Source of the DNA: Verrucomicrobiaceae bacterium UBA1938
GTDB lineage: Bacteria > Verrucomicrobiota > Verrucomicrobiia > Verrucomicrobiales > Verrucomicrobiaceae
DNA length: 12,924 nt
Reading direction: 5' to 3'
Assembly (NCBI GenBank): GCA_002336895.1
Contig: DDFC01000001.1
Coordinates: 1 to 12,924, forward strand
Shown here piece by piece: positions 1 to 6,322 of this stretch. The notes beneath the pieces were generated by a model that saw only the letters and a list, made by a program, of their open reading frames with translations, was not told the origin of the DNA and ran no database searches. Both the position numbers and the translations under genes were made by a program. Positions within the stretch are counted from its first letter, which is position 1; each line of letters begins with the position of its first letter.

Positions 1-495
1 AACCAGCCAAACACACCCAGGGGCTACGCGCCACGTGGGCAGACGCCGGTGGTCAGACAGATGTCCAAGCGCTTCGGGCGCTCGGTGATGAGCGCGGTGA
101 GCAACCGTGGCAGCGCACGCTGGATGGTTTACCAAGGAGCGCTGGACGCCAGGCTTCTCATCCGCTTTTTGGAGCGGCTGGTGCGAGCGATGAAAGGACG
201 CAAGGCATGTCTCATTCTCGACAACCTGCGTGTGCATCATAGCAAGCCGGTGAAAGCGTGGCTGGAGGAACATCGCGCGCAGATCACGGTTCATCACCTG
301 CCCAGCTACAGCCCGGAACTCAACCCTGACGAGCACCTCAACCGCTCGCTCAAAAGCCAGCTGGGCCAGCTCCCTGCGGCCAAGGACGAAAACATCCTGC
401 AAAAGCAAATCGTCGGCCCCCTGCGCTCCTGCCAGAAGAGGCCTGAGCGTGTCCGTTCCTTCTTCGCGTCAGCTTCTACCAAGTATGCTGCTTGA
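1..495 (+). CDS. IS630-family transposase, C-terminal part (5' end cut by window)
   Basis: Reading frame 1 is open from the first base of the window and stops with TGA at 493-495, so about 164 C-terminal residues are present and the start is outside. The DDE-superfamily endonuclease fold of IS630 elements is recognisable. An upstream GYAPRGQTP segment is followed by a strand ending in LILDN, whose Asp (codon 220-222) is the second catalytic residue. The YSPELNPDEHLNRSLKSQ block carries the catalytic Glu (codon 331-333). The first catalytic Asp lies upstream of the window. IS630 transposases cut and paste DNA at TA dinucleotides. The tail after the Glu has normal length and no frameshift is visible, so the element may be intact to the left, though this cannot be judged here. 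It is convergent with the next gene. Confidence 0.9.
   Translation, partial: NQPNTPRGYAPRGQTPVVRQMSKRFGRSVMSAVSNRGSARWMVYQGALDARLLIRFLERLVRAMKGRKACLILDNLRVHHSKPVKAWLEEHRAQITVHHLPSYSPELNPDEHLNRSLKSQLGQLPAAKDENILQKQIVGPLRSCQKRPERVRSFFASASTKYAA
1..495 (+). mobile_element. right-hand portion of an IS630-family insertion sequence
   Basis: The transposase C-terminus marks the distal end of an insertion sequence. Its right terminal inverted repeat should lie within a few tens of bases after 495, but the left end is outside the window, so the repeat and the TA target duplication cannot be delimited. The stated end is the stop codon, not the element boundary. Confidence 0.6.
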
Positions 496-530
496 TGTTC
501 TATCTCTGTGCCGGATTAATAACTGGAAAT

Positions 531-1031
531 TTATTCCTTCAAGGTCGGACCTTGCTCTCCACCGCCCGCATTTTGCGTGGCCCGCAGATATTCTGCCAGC
601 TCGTTGTCCTGCCAGCTGATCTCACGCTCGTCGGCTTCGGCCACGGATTCACTGTCTTCTGAGCCAAAGTATCCAAGGAAAAATTCGCGAAGCGTCTTCC
701 GATTCGCGTGGCTGTGCACCAGAACCTCAATCTCCTCCTCTCGCTGGATGACGCGGGACGGAAGATCCGCCTCTTGCAAATCTCCGATCCGGATCAGGAT
801 CTTGAATGCATATGCTGCGATGCGCGGGTCAGGATCAGACAGATGTGAAATAAGGAACTTCTTCGAATCCGGATAACGCTCCGCAAACTCGAGGCAGACT
901 TTGTGCTGAGGTGGCATTTCCCATTTTGGCCCCACGGCGCCTGACATCACCTGCTCGCATTCCTTCCACCTGCGGCAGATCACCTCCCAGTCCGCGTCAC
1001 GGTCTCCAGAAAAATGAAAGATGTTCTCCAT
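531..1031 (-). CDS. hypothetical protein, HEAT-repeat-like
   Basis: 166 aa from the ATG at 1031; an in-frame TTG at 1040 would add three residues. I do not recognise a named family. The middle of the protein (about residues 55-85, LISHLSDPDPRIAAYAFKILIRIGD) has the helix-Pro/Asp-Arg-helix pattern of a single HEAT/armadillo-like repeat, and the N-terminus is rich in Trp and charged residues. The C-terminal 45 residues are acidic and probably disordered. There is no signal peptide or membrane segment, so it is likely cytoplasmic. It follows the endonuclease gene on the same strand after a 109-base gap, so it could be a third gene of that transcript, but nothing ties its function to restriction. 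It contains the only CTCGAG I found in the window (888-893). Confidence 0.6.
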   Translation of the reverse strand: MENIFHFSGDRDADWEVICRRWKECEQVMSGAVGPKWEMPPQHKVCLEFAERYPDSKKFLISHLSDPDPRIAAYAFKILIRIGDLQEADLPSRVIQREEEIEVLVHSHANRKTLREFFLGYFGSEDSESVAEADEREISWQDNELAEYLRATQNAGGGEQGPTLKE

Positions 1032-1140
1032 TGGCTTCAAGTTTCATGCTCAGCCCATGCACGGAACACAGCAATCAAAAATGTCCGGCATGAATGGCAT
1101 GCTGCTTGGCAACTACTAGCCTGCATGATCCACCCAATCA

Positions 1141-1887
1141 TCAAACCCTCGCATTCCCCGCCGCTGCACCTGCAATATGGCCGGCAAAGCTGGTGATGAA
1201 ACTTCCGAGGCTGGTCATCTCGCTCAACTCCTTGAATGAACCGTCGCGAGCTGCTGATCTGGGCGAGGCTAGAACGGCTGCGCTTGTATAGAGCTGCTCC
1301 TGAACCAGCTTTTTACAAAGGATGTTGTAGCGGTCGAGATAGGAGGCCTTTTGGAATTCTGGGAAAACGGCGAAATGGGGAGATGCATCCCGCACAGGCG
1401 CGCGTGACTCCGGTGCATCTTCGACAAGCATGAGCCACCCTACGAACGGCCTGGCCACCTCTCCAAACGCTCCCTCACGATACGCGGTCCAAAAATCATG
1501 CGCCGTGCCGATGGCCTCTTCAGTGCGATTGTTGAAGTTGTTTCCAAAGGATGGCCCCACCTGTGATTTGAACTCCAGAGCGGCAATCAGCCTCCCACGG
1601 TTCAGAATCAAGAGATCCCACAGCTTGGTGGGTCTGAAATAGCCGGGAAGTGTGAGGACCTTGCGTTCCAGGTGAATCTCAGCTTGAGAGAATCCATTGG
1701 CATGTACCAGGTCTGTGATGATCTGGACGAAACCATCCATGTTTTTGCCACCGGTCACAGCACCACGGCTACCCTGATCCGCTTTGCCTGAAACCAGCTG
1801 CTTCTGTGCCGCTGATTCACGACCGCCCCAAAAGGCCTTTATCGCCAGACGCGCCTTCTTTTCGTAGTTTGCCAGATCGAGTGCCAT
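1141..1887 (-). CDS. type II restriction endonuclease, XhoI/PaeR7I family (predicted target CTCGAG)
   Basis: 248 aa, close to the usual length of about 245. The sequence strongly resembles R.XhoI as I know it: N-terminus MALDLA.Y...ARLA...FW.GR, then GG[RK]NMDGF, LTLPGYFRPTK.WDLL, VGPSFGNNFNNR.EEAIGTAHD.WTA, GWLMLVEDAP, PHF.VFPEF. The PD-(D/E)xK nuclease centre is visible as Asp91 (WDLL) and Glu105-x-Lys107 (ALEFKSQ). The expected activity is Mg-dependent double-strand cleavage within CTCGAG when the site is unmethylated. The ATG at 1887 is preceded by AGGGG six bases upstream, one of the few plausible ribosome-binding sites in the window, placed in the 13-base gap after the methyltransferase stop. 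The gene is therefore translated from the methyltransferase message. All motifs are intact. CTCGAG specificity is inferred from homology. Confidence 0.93.
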   Translation of the reverse strand: MALDLANYEKKARLAIKAFWGGRESAAQKQLVSGKADQGSRGAVTGGKNMDGFVQIITDLVHANGFSQAEIHLERKVLTLPGYFRPTKLWDLLILNRGRLIAALEFKSQVGPSFGNNFNNRTEEAIGTAHDFWTAYREGAFGEVARPFVGWLMLVEDAPESRAPVRDASPHFAVFPEFQKASYLDRYNILCKKLVQEQLYTSAAVLASPRSAARDGSFKELSEMTSLGSFITSFAGHIAGAAAGNARV

Positions 1888-1900
1888 TGAAAGCCCCTGT

Positions 1901-3613
1901 TTAGTTTCTTGCTATCAGTTGCCGTTCCTCAGCCGTGAGGCCAAACATTTCGGCCACGATTTCATTGCAGGCAGTTTCATCGCCGGACTCCGCTGCGGCG
2001 ATCAGTGCACCCCGCATAGATGCAGATAGATCCGACCATCTAGGGATGCGGATACGGCGAAGATACTGCGCCTGAAAACGCAGGCAGCCACCACGCATCT
2101 TGGTTGAGTATGTGGCCACAAACAGCCGCGCCAGACCTGACATCAGCACGGCCTGCAGTGCCTTGAGATTCCATTCGTCTGACGTGATGAAGTACAGGTT
2201 GTGATGAGGGTAGAGGCGGCCCTCCTCAAATACCACATGCGCCCGGCCCTTGATGTCGGGGATCAAGAGCTTGGGTGTTCGCGCCAGACTCGGGGTGATC
2301 TTGTCGATCGTGCGATACCAGCAGCCACCGCTTTTCTGCGCGACGTGGCGCTTCCTCAGATCGGCACCGTGCTTTTCAAAGTAGCTCTTCAGCAGCGGGA
2401 ACTGCTCCAGGTCAACGATCTTGCCATCATCGCCAAAAGGATTGACCACGCCCAGACCACGCCAGGACACATGCCCGGAGTCGATGTCTCGCGTCATCAC
2501 CAAAGGCAGCTTGCGGGAGGACTCCACATCCAGCTCCTCCATCCTGCCGATAAAGACGCGGTCTGCACCTGTGGCCACGCCGATGCCCACTTTGCATCCA
2601 GCTTCTTCAAGTGTAGGGAACTCAGCTTCCAGACGACGGACCAGACCGAGCCCCTCCAGCGAGTCCTCTTCGAGAACCCACGGCTCTGCACCACCCACCA
2701 CCGCAGGCACCTCCTTCACGGCCCCATTGAGCTCTGCTCCCGTGCCTTTCAGTTTGCCTGCCAGCAGCTTCAGCTTCTCTGCATTGATCTCCGGCTTGTG
2801 CGCAATCCGTGTGAGGACACCTCTCTCCCTTGTGATGACTGTTATGGCAGGATAAGCCGTTACCTCAGTGGTGAAGGCAGGAGTGTCCACCATGTCTACA
2901 TAATACCGCAGATGAAAGTCGCGGCTGACCATCTCCCTGAGTGGCCCGCCATATTTGTTCTTCATCCAGCGGTCTGAACAGATGAAGGCCAGGGAGCCGC
3001 CTTCGTTCAGCAGCGTCAGCGCCTTTTCGATGAAGGGCACGTAGAGATCGGCACGATCATACATCGTGGAGAACTGCTGACGATATTCAAAGAGCAGTTC
3101 ATTGGGGATCATCTCCTGCCTTACATACGGAGGATTTCCGGCCACCACATCAAAGCGGCCCTGGATTCTTTTGAGAAGAAAGTCGTCCTGGTGCAGCCAT
3201 GTTTTCAAAAGACTGTCTGCAGTTGCAGTCTCGATACCTTTGACCACCAGAAATGCTCTGAGTCTCTGCATCGTGGCGCGAAACGTATCGCGGTGCACCT
3301 CAATCCCCACAATGGCATTTTCGAGCAGACTGGTGTCGTCTTCATGATTCCTGTTCCAGGATTCCAGCAGGCGTGAGATCACAACTTCCAGGAAGTCGCC
3401 GTGCCCAAAAGAGGGCTCCAGCACCCGCATGCTGCAAAGATCTTTATCTGTAGTGTAGCCGACAAGATCCAGCATGAAATCCACCACTTCCTTTCGCGTA
3501 AAGACCGCGCCTCGTTCCGCACCTGAGCTCAGCGCCAGACGCTCGACCGCACCTGCCATCAACACGGCAGGGTCGAACAGACTTGGAAGCGTGGCATCAA
3601 GTGCTGAAATCAT
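1901..3613 (-). CDS. adenine-specific (N6) DNA methyltransferase of XhoI/PaeR7I-type R-M system
   Basis: 570 aa from the ATG at 3613; an in-frame TTG at 3649 would give 582 aa but begins only 10 bases from the LexA-like palindrome. The order of motifs is that of gamma-class N6-adenine methyltransferases with a C-terminal target-recognition domain. Motif X is GAVFTRKEVVDFMLDLVG (about residues 35-52). The SAM-binding motif I is LEPSFGHGDF (about 65-74). The catalytic motif IV NPPY is at about 160-163, inside DVVAGNPPYVRQE. The C-terminal third (PHHNLYFI..., then LQAVLMSGLARLF and the LR.I.IP end) matches the recognition domain of the Eco57I/PaeR7I group. It should methylate adenine in CTCGAG and protect host DNA from the downstream nuclease. 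Having the methyltransferase first in the operon fits the need to protect before cutting. No separate controller (C) protein gene is seen. Confidence 0.92.
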   Translation of the reverse strand: MISALDATLPSLFDPAVLMAGAVERLALSSGAERGAVFTRKEVVDFMLDLVGYTTDKDLCSMRVLEPSFGHGDFLEVVISRLLESWNRNHEDDTSLLENAIVGIEVHRDTFRATMQRLRAFLVVKGIETATADSLLKTWLHQDDFLLKRIQGRFDVVAGNPPYVRQEMIPNELLFEYRQQFSTMYDRADLYVPFIEKALTLLNEGGSLAFICSDRWMKNKYGGPLREMVSRDFHLRYYVDMVDTPAFTTEVTAYPAITVITRERGVLTRIAHKPEINAEKLKLLAGKLKGTGAELNGAVKEVPAVVGGAEPWVLEEDSLEGLGLVRRLEAEFPTLEEAGCKVGIGVATGADRVFIGRMEELDVESSRKLPLVMTRDIDSGHVSWRGLGVVNPFGDDGKIVDLEQFPLLKSYFEKHGADLRKRHVAQKSGGCWYRTIDKITPSLARTPKLLIPDIKGRAHVVFEEGRLYPHHNLYFITSDEWNLKALQAVLMSGLARLFVATYSTKMRGGCLRFQAQYLRRIRIPRWSDLSASMRGALIAAAESGDETACNEIVAEMFGLTAEERQLIARN

Positions 3614-3659
3614 CCTGTTTCTAATAATGCCGTTGAAGCTCGGGCGCAATGCTTAGATT

Positions 3660-3673
3660 TGTTCTAAAGAACA
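3660..3673 (-). promoter_or_regulatory. LexA-box-like operator (TGTTC-N4-GAACA)
   Basis: A 14-base palindrome reads TGTTCTAAAGAACA on the + strand, with six-base arms. It matches at every fixed position the 14-bp LexA operator consensus TGTTC-N4-GAACA that I recall being reported for Verrucomicrobia (Verrucomicrobium spinosum). It lies 46 bases upstream of the methyltransferase ATG, in the AT-rich 95-base spacer after the preceding gene, and touches a possible -10 element. A repressor bound here would block transcription of both restriction-modification genes. The match is seen; LexA binding is inferred. Confidence 0.6.
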
Positions 3674-3701
3674 CCATATATAGAGAGCTTTACTTCAGCA
3701 A
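3673..3701 (-). promoter_or_regulatory. possible promoter of the restriction-modification operon
   Basis: On the minus strand TTGCTG (3701-3696) is followed after 17 bases by TATGGT (3678-3673), within the AT-rich run TATATATGG. Transcription would start within the LexA-like palindrome. The match to consensus is only moderate. Position between the two genes and the local AT-richness are the main support. Confidence 0.35.
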
Positions 3702-3708
3702 GCTATCC

Positions 3709-4329
3709 TCATCCGGCATCTTCTCTCACCCCTTCCTCCACCTCCGCTCTGCGGCGTTCCTTTTCGGTCCAGGCATTCCAGAAGCGCTGGCTGCGGGTCA
3801 CCTCTGTGCGTGGGAGGGTGCGGCCGGTCAGGCGGGGGTCATTCTGGCGTGCCGTGTACCCGGCGGCGGCCAGTTTTTCCTCGGGTGGTGTGGGGTCAAA
3901 GCCCGCTGCGCGCATGTGGGCGATGAATTCATCCGGCAGGCGCACGTGGTAGCGGCCCACGTAGATCCACAGCCCCTCCGGCCACACCCAGAAGCCGTCG
4001 GTGAGATCGCTGCAGCCCATCTCGCTGGCGGGCGGGCCATCGGGGAAGCGGCAGGTCGCAAAGCCGAGGCAGGACATGTGCTCCATGCCGCCCCGCAGGT
4101 AGCTGATGATGCGCTCCCGGTCTGCCACCTCCCACTCCGGGGAGATGAGCCGGGCGGGGTGGATCCATGACGGCGAGTCCAGGTGGTAACTCCAGTAGCC
4201 GACCATGTACAGCACGATCTCAGGTGTCCGATGCTTCACCAGCTGGCTGTAGTCATAGAGCTCATGCAGCGGCACCTCCGCCGGGGGGGGCCGCCGCAGC
4301 CATGAACGGAGGATGGAGAACCAGCGCAT
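3709..4329 (-). CDS. conserved-looking hypothetical protein, WPEGL motif
   Basis: 206 aa from the ATG at 4329. A longer frame back to a TTG at 4404 adds 25 residues, but this would start inside the repeat at 4401-4436 and is less likely. I do not recognise a named domain. The conserved-looking core runs from about residue 50 to 140: SPSWIHPARLISPEW, an ISYLRGG helix, CRFPDG, DLTDGFWVWPEGLWIYVGRYHVRLPDEFIAHMRAAGF. This Trp/Pro-rich pattern with the WPEGL and LPDEF boxes looks like a compact globular family I associate with Verrucomicrobia and Planctomycetes, but I cannot name it. The N-terminus is basic and the last 25 residues are highly charged. It is transcribed toward the restriction-modification operon but is separated from it by that operon's own promoter/operator spacer. 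Confidence 0.7.
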   Translation of the reverse strand: MRWFSILRSWLRRPPPAEVPLHELYDYSQLVKHRTPEIVLYMVGYWSYHLDSPSWIHPARLISPEWEVADRERIISYLRGGMEHMSCLGFATCRFPDGPPASEMGCSDLTDGFWVWPEGLWIYVGRYHVRLPDEFIAHMRAAGFDPTPPEEKLAAAGYTARQNDPRLTGRTLPRTEVTRSQRFWNAWTEKERRRAEVEEGVREDAG

Positions 4330-4400
4330 GGAGGTGAATCTTCTTCTCAGATGAGGCGGATGCCAGCGGCAAATCACACCGCCACCCTGGAGAAACCACC

Positions 4401-4436
4401 GCAAATTCAGTAAATTCCTCGGGGGGGTATATACGC
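4401..4436 (+). repeat. 36-bp inverted repeat, copy A (downstream of the DUF3987 gene)
   Basis: Bases 4401-4436 equal the reverse complement of 5720-5755 at 35 of 36 positions. The first 32 are identical, including a run of seven G; the mismatch is at 4433. Read on the + strand this copy encodes ANSVNSSGGYIR, almost the same peptide that copy B encodes inside the DUF3987 protein. It lies beyond that gene's stop, in non-coding DNA. Confidence 0.95.
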
Positions 4437-4462
4437 ACGCACCGCGACCTGCGGTGCGTGCG
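4434..4462 (-). terminator. strong GC-rich hairpin after the DUF3987 stop codon
   Basis: A perfect 12-bp stem, CGCACGCACCGC (4434-4445) with GCGGTGCGTGCG (4451-4462), encloses the five-base loop GACCT. It begins nine bases after the stop of the DUF3987 gene in the direction of transcription. On the minus strand it is followed by TATATACCC rather than a clean U-tract, so it is an imperfect intrinsic terminator. It abuts the inverted repeat and may instead belong to that repeat unit. Confidence 0.55.
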
Positions 4463-4471
4463 GGGTGGGCA

Positions 4472-6286
4472 TCAGTCCCAGGTGAAGGTGTAGGTGATGC
4501 ACTTGCCCACCTTGGAGCGGATGCGGCAGTGGCCTTTGTCCATGAGCCGGGGGAGGATCTCGCCGTAGAGACGGGAGGCCGTCAGGGCACCATTGCGACC
4601 AGGGCTGTGGGCAAAGCGGCGGGTGAGCTCGCTGCGGGTGTAGTCCGCACTCTTCTGCCCTGGGTGGTCTCCGCTGATCTGCGCCAGCAGCCACTCGGCG
4701 CTGTCTTCCACCTGGCTGCGGCGGGCGGCGGCCTCCAGCTCCACCAGGGAGTCCAAGCAGGCGTTTTGGTGCACCTCTGCCAGCTCCAGCACGTCGGGTG
4801 TGAGGGTGTATGGGTCTGCGATGCTGCCCCTGACCCAGCGGCAGGCCTGGAAGATGACGGCCAGCTTGAGACAGCGGGCGGGGCTTTCATTCAGGCTGGA
4901 GAGCAGGCTCTCGTCTCCACTGGTGTATCCTGGTATTTCCTCGCAGCGCTCGCGGTTGCGGCACTGCAGGTCGAGCCAGTACTCCCAGGCCTCGGGGGTG
5001 AAGCTCTTTCTGCCGATCACTCCTTTGAGGCGTTTGAGGTCGTTGAAGAGGTGGGCCAGGTGGTTGATCTCCACACCGTCCAGTGTTTCCGGCCAGTCGA
5101 TGTAGCGTGCCCTGTGTGTGGACAGGTAGAAGCCAAAGCGCCGCCGCAGGCCGCTGCCAGCCTCCAGCTGGTCCAGCCGTGCCACCCCAAAGGTGCTGCC
5201 GATGCAGAGGCTCAGCGTGGCCTTCGGGATGCTGCGCTGGGCTTCATCATCGTCGTGCAGCTTGCGTTCCCGCAGGTAGTTCTGGCACCAGGGTGCGCCA
5301 TCGTAGAGCTTCAGGTATCTGGCAGACACCTCGCGCCCATGAGAGCTGGTCTCCCAGGTGCGCAGGATGGTGTTTCCCTCATCCTCAAACTGCAGCCGGT
5401 GGGGCTGCTCCTCAAAGGTGTCAAAGAGCGCGGAGTCGCTGGAGTTGCCGTGGATCAGATCGTCGCTGCCAAGGATAAGGCGGGCGATCTTTTCCGCCGG
5501 GGCAAAGGTGGTGCTCTTGCGCAGCCCGGAGGGCGTGGTGACAAAGTTGTAGATCGTCAGCGGCTTGAGACCGCCAAAGTCCAGCATGAGATTGGGCGTG
5601 AGCAGCCTGCCGCACAGCGCCAGCACGGGCGCGATGATGAGGCCGTCTGGCAGCTCTGACACCTGGCGTACAAAATCCCGGTACTCAGCCAGGATGGAAT
5701 CCTCCGGGATGGGATGCTCGCGCATATACCCCCCCGAGGAATTTACTGAATTTGCCGAAGTATCTCCGTCCGCAGGCCCTGAAGATGCCGCCTCTGACGC
5801 AGAAGGTGCAGAAGGTGCAGAAGGTTCCGCATCTGCCGCTTCCTGCCGGGGTGCGGCGGCGGAGCGGGCGCGCAGGTGGGACCAGTCGGCGGAGGGGCGG
5901 AAGGCGGGCAGGGCCATCAGCGCGGCGGTGTCTGCCGAGTGGGAGGCCGGTGCAGTCTCCGGCGTGTGGACCGCAGGGGGTGCCGGTTCCTCGGGCACAG
6001 GATCGGCGGCGGGTGGGGTGCCAGCCTCCGGCGTGTTCGCCTCAGGTGGCGCAGCGGGCGGCGTGGCCCAGTCTGGGGCTGGGGAGTCCACAGGGCGCAG
6101 ATGGCGCGTCCAGCTACCATGAGATCGCATGGCATGGTAGCGGGCCAGATCTTCCTCCGTGGGCACAAAGGGTATGATGGGGTTGGGCAGATCAGGCGGC
6201 TCTGGCAGCGGCTGAGATGCGGGTGGGAGGGCAGTGCTCTCGGGCTCTGCCTCAGGGGTGTCAGGAGTGGGATCAGATGGATTCAT
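4472..6286 (-). CDS. DUF3987 (YfjI-like) primase/helicase-associated protein of mobile elements
   Basis: 604 aa, ATG at 6286. Residues 1-190 are a Pro/Ala/Glu-rich, low-complexity region with one conserved-looking island (FVPTEEDLARYHAMRSHGSWTRHL). The DUF3987 domain follows from about residue 190. It shows a degenerate P-loop (TTPSGLRKST, about 249-258, Lys256-Ser257 kept), a Walker-B-like LQFEDEGN, the family-type YLKLYDGAPW segment and the GSGLRRRFGFYL block. The C-terminus resembles a winged-helix tail (YTRSELTRRFAHSP...RLYGEILPRLMDKGHCRIR). DUF3987 proteins are common in integrative elements and phage satellites and are thought to act in element replication; I infer the same here. The repeat-encoded peptide ANSVNSSGGYMR (178-189) sits exactly at the linker-domain junction. 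The gene starts 36 bases after the 128-aa gene, so the two probably share a transcript. Confidence 0.8.
   Translation of the reverse strand: MNPSDPTPDTPEAEPESTALPPASQPLPEPPDLPNPIIPFVPTEEDLARYHAMRSHGSWTRHLRPVDSPAPDWATPPAAPPEANTPEAGTPPAADPVPEEPAPPAVHTPETAPASHSADTAALMALPAFRPSADWSHLRARSAAAPRQEAADAEPSAPSAPSASEAASSGPADGDTSANSVNSSGGYMREHPIPEDSILAEYRDFVRQVSELPDGLIIAPVLALCGRLLTPNLMLDFGGLKPLTIYNFVTTPSGLRKSTTFAPAEKIARLILGSDDLIHGNSSDSALFDTFEEQPHRLQFEDEGNTILRTWETSSHGREVSARYLKLYDGAPWCQNYLRERKLHDDDEAQRSIPKATLSLCIGSTFGVARLDQLEAGSGLRRRFGFYLSTHRARYIDWPETLDGVEINHLAHLFNDLKRLKGVIGRKSFTPEAWEYWLDLQCRNRERCEEIPGYTSGDESLLSSLNESPARCLKLAVIFQACRWVRGSIADPYTLTPDVLELAEVHQNACLDSLVELEAAARRSQVEDSAEWLLAQISGDHPGQKSADYTRSELTRRFAHSPGRNGALTASRLYGEILPRLMDKGHCRIRSKVGKCITYTFTWD
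5720..5755 (-). repeat. 36-bp inverted repeat, copy B (inside the DUF3987 gene)
   Basis: This is the reverse-complement partner of 4401-4436 (35 of 36 bases). In the coding frame it specifies ANSVNSSGGYMR at residues 178-189, between the low-complexity N-terminal region and the DUF3987 domain. The two copies bracket 1,283 bases holding almost exactly the conserved domain and the stop codon. Confidence 0.95.
5799..5825. repeat. 9-bp tandem repeat, three exact copies
   Basis: GCAGAAGGT occurs three times head to tail. It lies in the DUF3987 coding region and encodes a Pro-Ser-Ala triplet repeat (PSAPSAPSA on the coding strand). The unit is a multiple of three, so copy-number change would lengthen or shorten the linker without shifting the frame. 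Confidence 0.9.
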
Positions 6287-6322
6287 AAAAGTGAAAAAGG
6301 AGGGTTTTGAGGTGGAAGGGGT

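Noticed and set aside
496..530. Right terminal inverted repeat of the IS630 element
   Set aside because: The left end is outside the window, so no matching pair can be shown.
2201..2977. 258-codon + strand frame opposite the methyltransferase gene
   Set aside because: Antisense to a confidently identified enzyme and without recognisable motifs.
3614..3649. TTG start giving a 582-aa methyltransferase
   Set aside because: The added 12 residues have no counterpart that I recognise, and translation would begin only 10 bases from the operator-like palindrome; the ATG at 3613 is preferred.
4454..5659. Long + strand open frame (401 codons) opposite the DUF3987 gene
   Set aside because: It is fully antisense to a recognisable domain, has no motif, and has the Ala/Gly/Val/Gln-rich make-up typical of GC-rich antisense shadow frames.
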